A stretch of DNA of 42,132 bases from CANQBR01 sp964641395 (GCA_964641395.1 CAZXKQ010000016.1:1-42132), one strand, 5' to 3'; shown: positions 1 through 8,021, numbered from the stretch's first letter. Notes: generated from the sequence alone by a model not told the origin. Numbers and translations: made by a program.

Positions 1-110
1 TGTCTATGTGATTTGCTATTATTAGTTTAGACAGGGGAGGGCCCCTGGGAGCAGCAGGCTCAGGCAGGGCGCAACCAGTGGCGGCAGGGCGCTAGAAAGG
101 AGGGCAGGAG

Positions 111-269
111 ATGTTTTTAGTCAAGATCATCTGCTTTATCACCCTTGTAGGTTTTGCAGGCTATGTAGTGGTAGAGCTAATGCCGTTCTTCCTCAATGGA
201 CTGGCCATCATCCTGGGAGGGATCTTCCTCCTCTTCCTTCTCTGGGTACTGCTTTCTTGGTTTTTCTGA
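111..269 (+). CDS. small two-helix membrane protein, 52 aa
   Basis: An ATG at 111 follows a clear ribosome binding site (AAAGGAGGG, 96-104) and opens a 52-codon frame ending in TGA at 267-269. The product is almost wholly hydrophobic: a first helix at about residues 4-24 (VKIICFITLVGFAGYVVV) and a second at about 31-52 ending in WFF, joined by a short loop with ELMPFF. There is no cysteine pair, no charged cytoplasmic tail and no family I recognise. The good start site and uninterrupted membrane profile argue that it is real. It lies about 90 bases before the first WYL regulator on the same strand, so co-transcription is possible. Function unknown. Confidence 0.6.
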   Translation: MFLVKIICFITLVGFAGYVVVELMPFFLNGLAIILGGIFLLFLLWVLLSWFF

Positions 270-359
270 CTGTGGGCGGCCTGGAGGCGGCAGGGCCCTG
301 CGGGGATGGAGACGGCTCTCTTTAACTCATACTTAGGAAGGGGCTGAGTGGGGTTTATT

Positions 360-1316
360 ATGAAGGCGGAGAAAGACAAGATTAGGCGGGTGCTGTCCCT
401 CTATGCCAAGCTGACGGCAGGGGGCATCCTCAACAAGGCGGAGGAGGCGGCTGCTTTCGGCGTCACCGAGCGGAGCATCCAGCGGGACTTGGAGGACATT
501 CGGCAGTACCTAGGCGGAGAGGCCGGGGCTAGCGGGGTGCTGAACACCGTGGTCTACGACAGGAATCGGAAGGGCTACCGCCTGGAACGGCTCTACGACC
601 AGAAGCTGAGGGGCGGCGAGATCTTGGCCGTCTGCAAGATCTTGCTGGACAGCAGGGCCTTTAGAAAGAAAGATATGACCAGCCTGCTGGCCCGGCTGAT
701 CGCCTGCTGCGCCTCCCAGGCGGCCCAGGAGGAGGTGAAGGAGCTCATCCAAAACGAAGAATACCACTACATAGAGCCTCGGCACCGGGCTGACTTCATC
801 GACAAGCTGTGGGAGCTGGGCAGGGCCGTCAGGGAGCACTGCTACGTCCAGCTCAGCTACCGGCGGTTGAAAGACAGGGCCTTGGTGGAGAGGAGGCTGC
901 AGCCGGTCGCCCTGATGTTTTCTGAGTACTACTTCTATCTCACCGCCTTCATCGAAGATGAGGAGGTAAGGGCCGGTTTCGACGTGGCGGACGATGCCTT
1001 CCCCACCATCTATCGGGTAGACCGGATAGAAGAATACAGGGTGCTGGAGGAGAGGTTCCACGTGCCCTACGCCAACCGCTTTGAGGAGGGGGAGTTCCGC
1101 AAGCGGATCCAGTTCATGTACGGCGGCAAGCTGCGCCGGGTGCGCTTCACCTATGCAGGCAGCTCCGTAGAAGCGGTCTTGGACCGGCTGCCTACTGCCA
1201 AGATAGAGAAGGAAGAAGAGGGGGTGTACACCATCTCTGCCGAGGTCTTCGGCAAGGGGATAGAGATGTGGCTGCGCAGCCAGGGAGACTTAGTAAGGGT
1301 CTTGGAACTGCGGTGA
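360..1316 (+). CDS. WYL-domain helix-turn-helix transcriptional regulator (copy 1)
   Basis: DNA-binding regulator of the WYL family, about 318 residues. An N-terminal winged helix-turn-helix (about residues 8-60, with VTERSIQRDLEDIRQYL as the recognition segment) is followed by a WYL ligand-sensing domain (about 140-230) in which the family's W-Y-L signature is replaced by YYFYLTAF, and a WCX-like C-terminal domain. I chose the ATG at 360 because its paralogue at 1784 begins at the matching residue; a GTG at 348, preceded by AGGAAGG, would add four residues. By eye it is about three quarters identical to the next gene. WYL domains are known to bind oligonucleotides or small ligands; the target here cannot be read from the sequence. 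Confidence 0.87.
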   Translation: MKAEKDKIRRVLSLYAKLTAGGILNKAEEAAAFGVTERSIQRDLEDIRQYLGGEAGASGVLNTVVYDRNRKGYRLERLYDQKLRGGEILAVCKILLDSRAFRKKDMTSLLARLIACCASQAAQEEVKELIQNEEYHYIEPRHRADFIDKLWELGRAVREHCYVQLSYRRLKDRALVERRLQPVALMFSEYYFYLTAFIEDEEVRAGFDVADDAFPTIYRVDRIEEYRVLEERFHVPYANRFEEGEFRKRIQFMYGGKLRRVRFTYAGSSVEAVLDRLPTAKIEKEEEGVYTISAEVFGKGIEMWLRSQGDLVRVLELR

Positions 1317-1494
1317 GGGGGCCGCAGCGGGCAGGGGGAAGGCGGCAGCAGGAGTCGGGCAGGGGCAGCCGGGAAGAGCTGGCGGGGGAAGCTCTTAGGC
1401 TGCAGGAGCGGGGAACATAGCCTGTGAGGTTGTCGGGGAGAAAATGTAAGGCAAAAGAGAAAAATAAAACGGCAAGCGGTCGGGGGCTCTCAGC

Positions 1495-1535
1495 CTGCCG
1501 CTGACTGGGACGCGACCTGTCTAAGTCGGCGGCAG
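1495..1535. repeat. 12-bp inverted repeat between the WYL genes
   Basis: CTGCCGCTGACT (1495-1506) pairs with AGTCGGCGGCAG (1524-1535) with one G-U pair and a 17-base loop. No T-run follows, so it is not a classical terminator; it could be an operator or a transcript-end structure. The rest of 1317-1783 holds no convincing reading frame apart from the promoter listed separately. Confidence 0.45.
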
Positions 1536-1606
1536 AGCTGCTGGAGCCCTCCTCCGTTGGAAGAGCCAAGGTGGGAGGGGACAGGCCTGCTTCCTCAGAA
1601 AGGGCC

Positions 1607-1635
1607 TTGCAGGATGGGAAGGGCAATGCTAAAAT
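1607..1635 (+). promoter_or_regulatory. sigma-A-type promoter for second WYL gene
   Basis: TTGCAG (1607-1612), 17-base spacer, TAAAAT (1630-1635) preceded by the extended -10 dinucleotide TG at 1627-1628. It would give a leader of about 140 bases before the ATG at 1784, so the two WYL paralogues may be expressed separately. Confidence 0.5.
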
Positions 1636-1783
1636 GTAGGTGGTGGAGATAACCAGCTTCTAGCCAGGGGGCAGCCGCCCCTCTTTCCCCAACTTCCGCC
1701 TGGGGCCGCAGCAGCCGGCCAGGGCAGGAAGGAGCGGGCTGGCGGCACTTACTTTGCTACAGCAGATTCGAGGCGAGGCTGAG

Positions 1784-2743
1784 ATGAGGACGGAAAAGGA
1801 CGATAAAATAAAACGGGTCTTGACCATCTACTCTAAGTTGCTAGAGGGCTACGTGGTGAACAAGGCGGAGGAAGCCGCCCTTTACAACGTCACCCAGCGG
1901 AGCATCCAGCGAGACTTGGAAGACATAAGGCAGTATCTGAGCGCAGAGGCTGGGGAGAAGGGCGTGGTCAGCACCGTGGTCTACGACCGGGTGGAGAGGG
2001 GCTACCGGCTGGAGGAGGTCTACGACAGGAAGCTGAGCTGCAGCGAGATCCTGGCGGTGTGCAAGATCCTCCTAGACAGCAGGGCCCTGAGGAAGAAGGA
2101 GATGAAGAGCCTCCTCTCCCGCCTGATAGACTGCTGCGTCCCCCAGGTGAAGCACAAAGATGTGAAGGAACTGATCCAAAACGAGGAGTACCACTACATA
2201 GAGCCTAGGCATCGCTCTGCCTTCCTAGACAAGATGTGGGACATCGGCCAGGCCATCAGGGAGCATCGCTACCTGCAGCTGAGCTACCGGCGGCTGAAGG
2301 ACAAGGCCTTGGTGAAGAGGAAGGTGCAGCCGGTCTCCCTCATGTTCTCGGAATACTATTTCTACCTCACCGCCTTTATCGAGGATGAAGGGGTGAAGGC
2401 CGCCTTCGACGTGGTGGACGATGCCTATCCTACCATCTACAGGATAGACAGGATAGAGAGGTACAAGGTGCTGCAGGAAAGGTTCCACCGGCCCTATGCC
2501 AACCGCTTCCAGGAGGGAGAGTTCCGCAAGCGGGTGCAGTTCATGTACGGAGGCAAGCTGCAGCGGGTGCGCTTCACCTATCGGGGAAGCTCGGTGGAGG
2601 CCGTCCTGGACCGGCTGCCCACCGCCAAGATCGAAAAGGAAGAAAACGGCATCTACACCATCTACGCCGAGGTCTTCGGCAAGGGGATAGAGATGTGGCT
2701 GCGCAGCCAGGGAGAACTGGTGCAGGTTTTGGAGCTGCACTGA
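1784..2743 (+). CDS. WYL-domain helix-turn-helix transcriptional regulator (copy 2)
   Basis: 319-residue paralogue of the preceding regulator with the same architecture: N-terminal winged helix (VTQRSIQRDLEDIRQYL), central WYL-type sensor with the YYFYLTAF variant, and a C-terminal domain ending near GIEMWLRSQGELVQVLEL. Start: the ATG at 1784 follows GAGGCGAGG; a TTG at 1754 would add ten residues without a better binding site. The nearly invariant stretches between the copies (EYHYIEPRHR, FMYGGKL, EVFGKGIEMWLRSQG) lie in the sensor and C-terminal parts, while the N-terminal helices differ somewhat more. That pattern suggests a shared ligand or dimer interface. The gene ends against a convergent terminator. 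Confidence 0.87.
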   Translation: MRTEKDDKIKRVLTIYSKLLEGYVVNKAEEAALYNVTQRSIQRDLEDIRQYLSAEAGEKGVVSTVVYDRVERGYRLEEVYDRKLSCSEILAVCKILLDSRALRKKEMKSLLSRLIDCCVPQVKHKDVKELIQNEEYHYIEPRHRSAFLDKMWDIGQAIREHRYLQLSYRRLKDKALVKRKVQPVSLMFSEYYFYLTAFIEDEGVKAAFDVVDDAYPTIYRIDRIERYKVLQERFHRPYANRFQEGEFRKRVQFMYGGKLQRVRFTYRGSSVEAVLDRLPTAKIEKEENGIYTIYAEVFGKGIEMWLRSQGELVQVLELH

Positions 2744-2807
2744 GCAGCTAAGCCGGAGAGAGGGGCGCCCCCAGCCGGGGCCTGCGCCCTCTTCCCCTCA
2801 CGAAAAG

Positions 2808-2829
2808 AGGCCCTCCTGGGGGAGGGCCT
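2808..2829. terminator. bidirectional terminator between convergent genes
   Basis: Perfect 9-bp stem AGGCCCTCC (2808-2816) / GGAGGGCCT (2821-2829) with loop TGGG. The minus-strand side continues into CTTTTC and the plus side into TAGCTATTT, so it can serve both the WYL gene ending at 2743 and the TtcA-like gene ending at 2838. Confidence 0.75.
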
Positions 2830-2837
2830 TAGCTATT

Positions 2838-3638
2838 TCAGCCTTCTTCCGTCTGCCAGAAGGCCTTGAATTTCGCCGCCAGTTCCGCTTGGCTCAGCTT
2901 GGCCGGCCACAGCTGGCCGGGACCCCCTCGCAGGGCCGCCGCCAGGTGCTGGAAGGCGTCAGGATAGGCGGCGGCCAGCCGGGCCAGGTCCTCCTTGACC
3001 TGCTGCCGGACGGTGGTTCCATCGTAGGGGCAGGTGCTCTTCAGCGGCTCCAGCCCCAACTGCCGGCCTAGGCTGCGCACCTCCTCCTCCCTGTAGTAGA
3101 GGAGGGGCCGGATCACCGTCAGGCCGCTGCGGGATAGATAGGTGCGGGGGAGGAAGGTGCCTAGCTGGCCGCTGGTAACCAGGTTCATGAAGAAGGTCTC
3201 CACTGCGTCATCTAGGTGGTGGGCGTAGGCCACCTTGTTGTAGCCCTCCTCTCGGGCCCGGCGGTTGATGGCGGCCCGGCGGAAGTAGGCGCAGCTGTAA
3301 CAGGGGGTGGCGCCCTGGGCCAGGCGGGGCACGTCTAGTTTTTCTAGGTAGAAGGGCAGGGAGAGGGAGGAGCAGAAGGCCTGCAGCTGGGCCTGGGGAA
3401 AGCCGGGGGCGAAGCCAGGGTCTACACTGACGCAGCCCAGCCCCAGGGGGAAGGGGGCGTGCTGGGCCAGCTCCGCCAGCAGCAGGGTGAGGAGCAGGCT
3501 GTCCTTGCCGCCGCTGAGGCCGATGAGCACCCTGTCCTCCTTGGCTAGCAGGTCGAATTCGATAATGGCCCGCCACAGGGGGCCTAGGGCCTTGGCCAGC
3601 ACCGCGGATCTGGTCGTCATTTGTCTTTTGCCGCCCAT
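2838..3638 (-). CDS. TtcA-like PP-loop ATPase (tRNA thiolation family)
   Basis: 266-residue member of the TtcA/TtuA group, which activates a tRNA base with ATP and inserts sulfur through an iron-sulfur cluster. The PP-loop SGGKDS lies near residue 43; the CYSC pair and a downstream Cys in STCPYDG are the expected three ligands of a [4Fe-4S] cluster. YAHHLDDAVETFFMNL matches the conserved adenylation segment. I start at the ATG whose complement is at 3636-3638, because AAGGAGG sits seven bases upstream; a longer frame to 3716 adds 26 residues without family support. Most similar enzymes make 2-thiocytidine at tRNA position 32, but generic TtcA-like paralogues of unknown substrate exist, so the exact modification is inferred. 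Confidence 0.82.
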   Translation of the reverse strand: MGGKRQMTTRSAVLAKALGPLWRAIIEFDLLAKEDRVLIGLSGGKDSLLLTLLLAELAQHAPFPLGLGCVSVDPGFAPGFPQAQLQAFCSSLSLPFYLEKLDVPRLAQGATPCYSCAYFRRAAINRRAREEGYNKVAYAHHLDDAVETFFMNLVTSGQLGTFLPRTYLSRSGLTVIRPLLYYREEEVRSLGRQLGLEPLKSTCPYDGTTVRQQVKEDLARLAAAYPDAFQHLAAALRGGPGQLWPAKLSQAELAAKFKAFWQTEEG

Positions 3639-3912
3639 CCTTCCACCTCCTTCGGCCACAGTTGCGTCTCTTATAGTAAGGGAGGGCGGGAACCTACCGC
3701 CCCAGTGTCGCTCCACCTCCTATTATAACGGAGGCAGAGCCGAATTAGAAGAAAATTTTCCAGAGGGAACCTTCTGCTGGAAGCAGGCCCGTTGGGCTGG
3801 ACTGCGGCTGGGGATAGGGGGCTGCATAAGGCTTAGGCGGGCGGCAGCCCCTGGACGGGTGTGAGCTTTAACTTGTGTTTACCCCCTGGGTTGCCTTGGG
3901 GTAGCTTCTAAA
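3639..3912. other. intergenic region upstream of the TtcA-like gene
   Basis: No gene seen. On the minus strand TATAAT occurs about 85 bases before the TtcA-like start (complement of ATTATA around 3722-3727), flanked by CCTCC and GGAGG, but no good -35 hexamer is spaced correctly. The stretch 3780-3900 shows nothing I can support. Confidence 0.4.
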
Positions 3913-3940
3913 GAGGGCCCTCCTTTTGGGGAGGGCCCTC
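3913..3940 (-). terminator. intrinsic terminator of the nitroreductase gene
   Basis: Perfect 11-bp stem GAGGGCCCTCC (3913-3923) / GGAGGGCCCTC (3930-3940) with a six-base loop, just past the stop codon of the minus-strand nitroreductase. The T-run on the minus side is short (TTTAG), so efficiency is uncertain. Confidence 0.7.
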
Positions 3941-3952
3941 GGCCTTTCTTCC

Positions 3953-4531
3953 TCACTCTACAATCCTGTACCTGCCCTCCTTGCGGGGCTTCTCTCCTGG
4001 ATAGGCTCCCTGGCAGTAGCCTAGGAGGACGAAGCAGCGGGGCAGGTAGCCTGCCGGCACCTGCCACTCCTGCAGGAGGGCGGCACCGTATTCAGTGGCG
4101 AAGGTGTCCTCGGCCCGGGCGATGATGCAGGAGGAAACGCCTAGCGCCGTGGCTTCCAGCACCATGTTTTCCGCGCTGCAGAAGGCATCGGCCACGCTGT
4201 AGGGATAGCCCTGGGGGGCCAGGACGATGCAGACGGTGGGGGCTCCGTAGAAGCCGCTTTTGATGGCAGGGTCGTCGATGATGCTGGGCTGCTCTTGGGA
4301 AACGTGGAAGCCGGCCAGCTTGGACAGATCCATGGCCAGGACGTTCAGGCGGCCCAGCCTGGCCGCTGTCTGGGCGTCCTGCAGGGCGATGATGCGGGTG
4401 GACTGCAGGCCGCCGGCGCAGGGGGCGTAGAGCCCGGCCGTGAGGATTTTTTCCAAGGCCTCTGCTTCCACCTGTCTGTCCTGGTACTTGCGGATGGAAC
4501 GACGCTGTTTGATTAGTTCTAAGAAGTCCAT
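3953..4531 (-). CDS. nitroreductase-family FMN oxidoreductase
   Basis: 192-residue nitroreductase-fold enzyme. The N-terminal signature IKQRRSIRKYQDRQV is the FMN-phosphate binding segment, YAPCAGGLQSTR follows as the usual A-P-S-(G)-x-N-x-Q-type loop, and GVSSCIIARAED near residue 145 matches the conserved C-terminal FMN site. These enzymes reduce nitro compounds, quinones or flavins with NAD(P)H; the substrate cannot be assigned. Start chosen at the ATG with complement 4529-4531, preceded by AAAGGAG; a 40-residue upstream extension is not family-like. The gene is divergent from an HxlR regulator, an arrangement typical of electrophile- or quinone-induced detoxification genes, and has its own promoter at 4599-4626. 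Confidence 0.88.
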   Translation of the reverse strand: MDFLELIKQRRSIRKYQDRQVEAEALEKILTAGLYAPCAGGLQSTRIIALQDAQTAARLGRLNVLAMDLSKLAGFHVSQEQPSIIDDPAIKSGFYGAPTVCIVLAPQGYPYSVADAFCSAENMVLEATALGVSSCIIARAEDTFATEYGAALLQEWQVPAGYLPRCFVLLGYCQGAYPGEKPRKEGRYRIVE

Positions 4532-4598
4532 ACATCCAGCTCCTTTCAGTTTGGGGCGCTCATAACGGGGAGGGCGGCATGCCCCCTCCTCTTCCTCT

Positions 4599-4626
4599 AT
4601 TGTACGACTCTTCCGCCTCTTGGCAA
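4599..4626 (-). promoter_or_regulatory. promoter of the nitroreductase gene
   Basis: Read on the minus strand: TTGCCA (complement 4621-4626), 16-base spacer, TACAAT (complement 4599-4604). It would start transcription near 4592, about 60 bases before the start codon. Confidence 0.6.
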
Positions 4627-4669
4627 GTAGGCACTTTTTGGTAACTGGCAACTGCCCCGCCCTGGGAAC

Positions 4670-4699
4670 TTGACAAGGAACTGCTTATTACAGTAGAAT
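4670..4699 (+). promoter_or_regulatory. promoter of the HxlR regulator gene
   Basis: Consensus TTGACA (4670-4675), 18-base spacer, TAGAAT (4694-4699), about 40 bases before the ATG at 4740. Confidence 0.7.
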
Positions 4700-4727
4700 A
4701 TAGCTGTAACATTCATTTTTGCTGTAA
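4688..4727. promoter_or_regulatory. candidate HxlR operator
   Basis: TTACAG (4688-4693) and CTGTAA (4704-4709) form a perfect inverted repeat with a ten-base gap that contains the -10 box. The half-site GCTGTAA recurs at 4721-4727. The position would let a dimeric regulator block its own promoter; control of the divergent nitroreductase promoter about 85 bases away is also possible. Confidence 0.5.
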
Positions 4728-4739
4728 AGGAGGCTGGCT

Positions 4740-5075
4740 ATGAAGAGCAAGGCCCAGCCGCTGCCGGACTGCCCCGTGGCCACCACGGTGCAGTTAATCG
4801 GCAACAAGTGGAAACTGTTGATATTGCGCAACCTGCTGCTCCGCCCCTGGCGTTTTAACGAGTTACACAAGAGCCTGGCCGGGGTGAGCCAGAAGGTGCT
4901 GACAGACAACCTCCGCTCCTTGGAGGCAGACGGCATCATTACCCGCACCGCCTACCCAGAGGTGCCTCCCCGGGTGGAGTACGCCCTCTCGGAGCTGGGC
5001 AGATCCATGTGGCCCATCTTGCAGGCCATGGAGGAGTGGGGGAAGGGCTACAGGGAAGCTTTGACCAAAGGCTGA
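4740..5075 (+). CDS. HxlR-family winged-helix transcriptional regulator
   Basis: 111-residue regulator with the HxlR signature: a single N-terminal Cys in DCPVATTVQLIGNKWKLLILRNLL, the recognition helix in FNELHKSLAGVSQKVLTDNLRSLEADG, and the wing YPEVPPRVEYALSELG. Family members commonly sense electrophiles, quinones or oxidants, often through the conserved N-terminal Cys (residue 11), and control a divergent reductase. The ATG at 4740 follows AAAGGAGG at 4726-4733. The divergent nitroreductase is the obvious target; autoregulation is suggested by the repeat over the -10 box. Confidence 0.92.
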   Translation: MKSKAQPLPDCPVATTVQLIGNKWKLLILRNLLLRPWRFNELHKSLAGVSQKVLTDNLRSLEADGIITRTAYPEVPPRVEYALSELGRSMWPILQAMEEWGKGYREALTKG

Positions 5076-5133
5076 GGGGCCTGGCCTGGGGCGGTAAGAA
5101 GCGGGGAGCAGGAGGCTGCCTCTCGGTTCTTAG

Positions 5134-5145
5134 CGGGCTAGCCCG
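5134..5145. repeat. 12-bp perfect palindrome before the asparaginase gene
   Basis: CGGGCTAGCCCG reads the same on both strands and lies 36 bases before the asparaginase ATG. Possible operator or short hairpin; no clear promoter hexamers were found around it. Confidence 0.35.
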
Positions 5146-5181
5146 ATGAAATAACTCTATCAGTTGTAGGAGGACTTACTT

Positions 5182-6165
5182 ATGAAGAACATCGTCATCC
5201 TAGGCACCGGCGGCACCATCGCCGGCAAGGCTGCCTCCAATACGGAGATGACTGGTTATAAACCAGGGGAGCTAGGGGTGCAGGCCTTGATCGACGCCGT
5301 GCCGGAGCTTTTGGCCGTAGCCCGCATCTCCGGGGAGCAGTTCTGCAACGTGGGCAGCTTCGACCTGACCTGGGACACCGTCCTGGCCCTGGGCAAGCGG
5401 GTCAACCAGCTGTTGCAGCAGGAGGAGGTAGACGGCATCGTCATCACCCACGGCACAGACACCCTGGAGGAGACCGCCTACTTTTTAAACCTGACGGTGC
5501 GGAGCCCTAAGCCGGTGGTCATCATCGGCGCCATGCGGCCGGCCACCGCCCTCAGCGCCGACGGCCCGGTGAATCTGCTGAACGCTGTAACCCTGGCCGC
5601 CAGTGAGGAGGCAGTGGGCCAGGGAGTGCTCATCGCCCTAAACGACCAGATCAACGGGGCCCGGGACTGCACTAAGACCAACACCACCCATGTGGAGACC
5701 TTCAAGGCGCCGGAGCTGGGCTATCTGGGCTACTTCCAGAACGGCCGGCCGGTGTTCTACAAAAAGTCCGTCCGCAAGCACACCTACGAGACGGAGTTTT
5801 CCATCGCCACTGTGGAGCAACTGCCCCGGGTGGACATCGTCTACAGCTACATCAACTGTGACAGCGTTATGGCCGAGGCGGCAGTGGCCGCCGGGGCCCA
5901 GGGCCTGGTGGTGGCTGGGCTGGGCCATGGCAACATCCACAAGGACATGATCCCCGGCCTGGCCAGGCTGGCCGCCCAGGGCATAGCCATAGTGCGGGGC
6001 AGCAGGGTGGGCAACGGCATCGTCAGCGAGAACCACCTGGACGACCAGTACGGCTTCATCCCAGGGGACAACCTCACTGTACAGAAGGCCCGCATCCTGT
6101 TGATGCTGGCCCTCCTCCAGACTAGGGACAGGGGAGAGCTGAGGCGCATCTTCGCCACCTACTAG
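5182..6165 (+). CDS. ansA: L-asparaginase
   Basis: 327-residue asparaginase of the bacterial two-domain type, hydrolysing L-asparagine to aspartate and ammonia. The nucleophile Thr12 lies in GTGGTIAGK and the second catalytic Thr/Asp pair in ITHGTDTLEET (Thr92, Asp93). GQGVLIALND and the C-terminal GNGIVSEN are family blocks. There is no signal peptide, so the enzyme should be cytoplasmic. AGGAGG around 5168-5173 precedes the ATG. The gene stands alone between HxlR and the ABC exporter. Type I and type II enzymes cannot be firmly told apart from motifs alone, so the symbol is tentative. Aspartate made here could be converted to fumarate and feed succinate metabolism (inference). Confidence 0.92.
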   Translation: MKNIVILGTGGTIAGKAASNTEMTGYKPGELGVQALIDAVPELLAVARISGEQFCNVGSFDLTWDTVLALGKRVNQLLQQEEVDGIVITHGTDTLEETAYFLNLTVRSPKPVVIIGAMRPATALSADGPVNLLNAVTLAASEEAVGQGVLIALNDQINGARDCTKTNTTHVETFKAPELGYLGYFQNGRPVFYKKSVRKHTYETEFSIATVEQLPRVDIVYSYINCDSVMAEAAVAAGAQGLVVAGLGHGNIHKDMIPGLARLAAQGIAIVRGSRVGNGIVSENHLDDQYGFIPGDNLTVQKARILLMLALLQTRDRGELRRIFATY

Positions 6166-6210
6166 GGGACGGCCCGGGGCTGGGCGGCTCTTCTCATTTC
6201 CTGCCGCTTA

Positions 6211-6219
6211 TGATAAAAT
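6211..6219 (+). promoter_or_regulatory. extended -10 promoter before the ABC exporter
   Basis: TG-A-TAAAAT at 6211-6219 is an extended -10 element without a recognisable -35 box, about 80 bases before the GTG at 6301. Its form resembles the element ahead of the two-component operon. Confidence 0.4.
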
Positions 6220-6300
6220 AAACTACTGAGATATTTTCTTGCAAGGCGGCCAGGCCGGCTCTCACCCCTGCCGTCTACCGGCCCGGGAAGGAGCCCTGCC

Positions 6301-8019
6301 GTGCTGCGTAACCTGCTACCCTACTATAAGCCCTATAGAACCCGGCTGGCCCTGGTGCTGGCTGGGGCGGTACTCACCAGCCTGGTGGAGCTCTTCTTCC
6401 CCCTTTACATCCGCTACCTGATGGACGCGGTGCTGCCCCAGAAGGATCTGGCGCTCCTGGCCAAGATGGCCCTAGGCCTCCTGCTGGCCTACCTATTCAA
6501 CCTGGCCATTAACTACTACGTGGCAGTGGAGGGGCGGTTGATGGGGGCCCTCATCGAGAGGGATCTGCGGCAGCGGCTCTTCGACCATGTGTGCCGCTTC
6601 AGCTTTAATTACTTTGACAACCACCAGGTGGGGCAGCTCCTGTCCCGCATCGTAGGGGACATCAGCGAGGTGCGGGAGCTGGTCTTCCTAGGGCCTAACT
6701 ACCTGCTGGTCTGCCTGATCTTCATGCTGGGGACGGCGGCCATCCTCTTCTACCTTAACTGGCAGCTGGCCCTCTTGGTCAACGCCTTCCTCATCCTCAA
6801 GGCCTACGACTCCTTCGTCACCAACCGGAAGCTGAAACGGCTGGGCCGGGCCACCCGGGTGGCCCTGGGCAACATCAGCGCCCAGGTGGCCGAAAGCCTC
6901 AGCGCCGTGCGGCTGGCCCAGGCCTTCACCAACGAAGCCCTGGAGGGGGCCCGGCTGAACAGGGGGGCGGCGGCCCTGCTGGAGTGCCGGCGGCAGAACT
7001 TTAAACTCTTGGCCCACAGCAATGTGAGCATGGTCTTCTTTACCAACATCATCAACCTGGCCATCATCTGTGCCGGCGGGGTGCTCATCTACCGGGGCGG
7101 CATGAAGAACAGCGACCTGGTGGCCTTCCTCCTCTACGTGGCCATCTTCGTACGGCCGGTGCTGCGGCTCAACGCCCTGGCAGAGGTGTACCAGAAGGGG
7201 GTGGCCGGCTTCGCCCGCTTCCAAGAGCTGATGCAGCAGGAAGGGGATCTGGTGGAAGCCGCTGATGCGGTGGATCCGGGCCAACTCCAGGGGAACATCG
7301 CCTTCGAGGACGTAAGCTTCGGCTACCAGGGGAAGGAGAGGGTGCTGAACCACTTCTCCCTGACCATAGCGGCAGGGGAGGCAGTGGCCTTCGTAGGCAG
7401 CACCGGGGTGGGGAAGAGCACCCTCTGCAACCTGCTGCCCCGCTTTTACGAGGTGCAGGAGGGCCGTATCACCATCGACGGCCTGGATATCAGGCAGCTG
7501 ACCCTGGCAGGGCTGCGCCGCAACATCGGCAGCGTGGCCCAGGACATCTTCCTCTTCTCCGACAGCGTCTACAACAACATCGCCTACGGCCGCCCTGCCG
7601 CCAGCCGGGCGGAGGTGGTGCAGGCCGCCGTCCTGGCGGAGGCGGACCGCTTCATCCGTCAGCTGCCCCAGGGCTACGACAGCGGCCTGGGAGAGCGGGG
7701 GGTGAAGCTCAGCGGCGGGCAGAAGCAGCGGCTGGCCATCGCCCGGGCCTTTTTGAAGGATCCCCCCATCCTGATCTTGGACGAGGCCACCTCCTCCCTG
7801 GATAACGAGACGGAGCAGGCCATCCAAAGCTCCCTGGCGGCCTTGAGCCGGAACCGGACCACCCTGATCATCGCCCACCGGCTGGCCACCATCAAGAACG
7901 TAGATCGGATCGTGGTGCTGAAAGACGGGGGCATCGCCGAACAGGGCAGCCACGCCCAGCTGCTGGCTGCCAAGGGGGAGTACTATAAGCTGTACATGGC
8001 CCAGTTCAAGGAGGACTGA
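6301..8019 (+). CDS. ABC exporter, fused permease/ATPase (MsbA-like)
   Basis: 572-residue half-transporter of the type IV exporter class that would act as a homodimer in the cytoplasmic membrane. Residues 1-300 carry six transmembrane helices; the nucleotide-binding domain follows with Walker A GSTGVGKST, Q-loop AQDIFLFSDS, signature LSGGQKQR, Walker B LILDEATSSLD and the switch His in IIAHRLATIKN. MsbA-like proteins export lipids, peptides or drugs; this one is too generic to assign. A GTG start at 6301 is used with GAAGGAG ahead. The next gene, trmK, begins two bases after the stop, so the exporter heads a transcript that includes RNA-modification genes. Confidence 0.9.
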   Translation: MLRNLLPYYKPYRTRLALVLAGAVLTSLVELFFPLYIRYLMDAVLPQKDLALLAKMALGLLLAYLFNLAINYYVAVEGRLMGALIERDLRQRLFDHVCRFSFNYFDNHQVGQLLSRIVGDISEVRELVFLGPNYLLVCLIFMLGTAAILFYLNWQLALLVNAFLILKAYDSFVTNRKLKRLGRATRVALGNISAQVAESLSAVRLAQAFTNEALEGARLNRGAAALLECRRQNFKLLAHSNVSMVFFTNIINLAIICAGGVLIYRGGMKNSDLVAFLLYVAIFVRPVLRLNALAEVYQKGVAGFARFQELMQQEGDLVEAADAVDPGQLQGNIAFEDVSFGYQGKERVLNHFSLTIAAGEAVAFVGSTGVGKSTLCNLLPRFYEVQEGRITIDGLDIRQLTLAGLRRNIGSVAQDIFLFSDSVYNNIAYGRPAASRAEVVQAAVLAEADRFIRQLPQGYDSGLGERGVKLSGGQKQRLAIARAFLKDPPILILDEATSSLDNETEQAIQSSLAALSRNRTTLIIAHRLATIKNVDRIVVLKDGGIAEQGSHAQLLAAKGEYYKLYMAQFKED

Positions 8020-8021
8020 CT

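Larger units (their letters stand above)
1317..1783. other. intergenic region between WYL genes
   Basis: 467 bases without a supported gene. It holds the 12-bp inverted repeat at 1495-1535 and the promoter at 1607-1635. The AT-rich patch around 1441-1470 shows no -35 match. Confidence 0.5.

Noticed and set aside
1..33. Inverted repeat TGTCTA...TAGACA at the window edge
   Set aside because: Only six base pairs with a 21-base gap at the truncated end; no context to judge it.
6688..7953. Long minus-strand open frame of 421 codons opposite the ABC exporter
   Set aside because: Shadow frame caused by high GC and strong codon bias of the true gene; no start site and low-complexity His/Gly/Gln-rich product.
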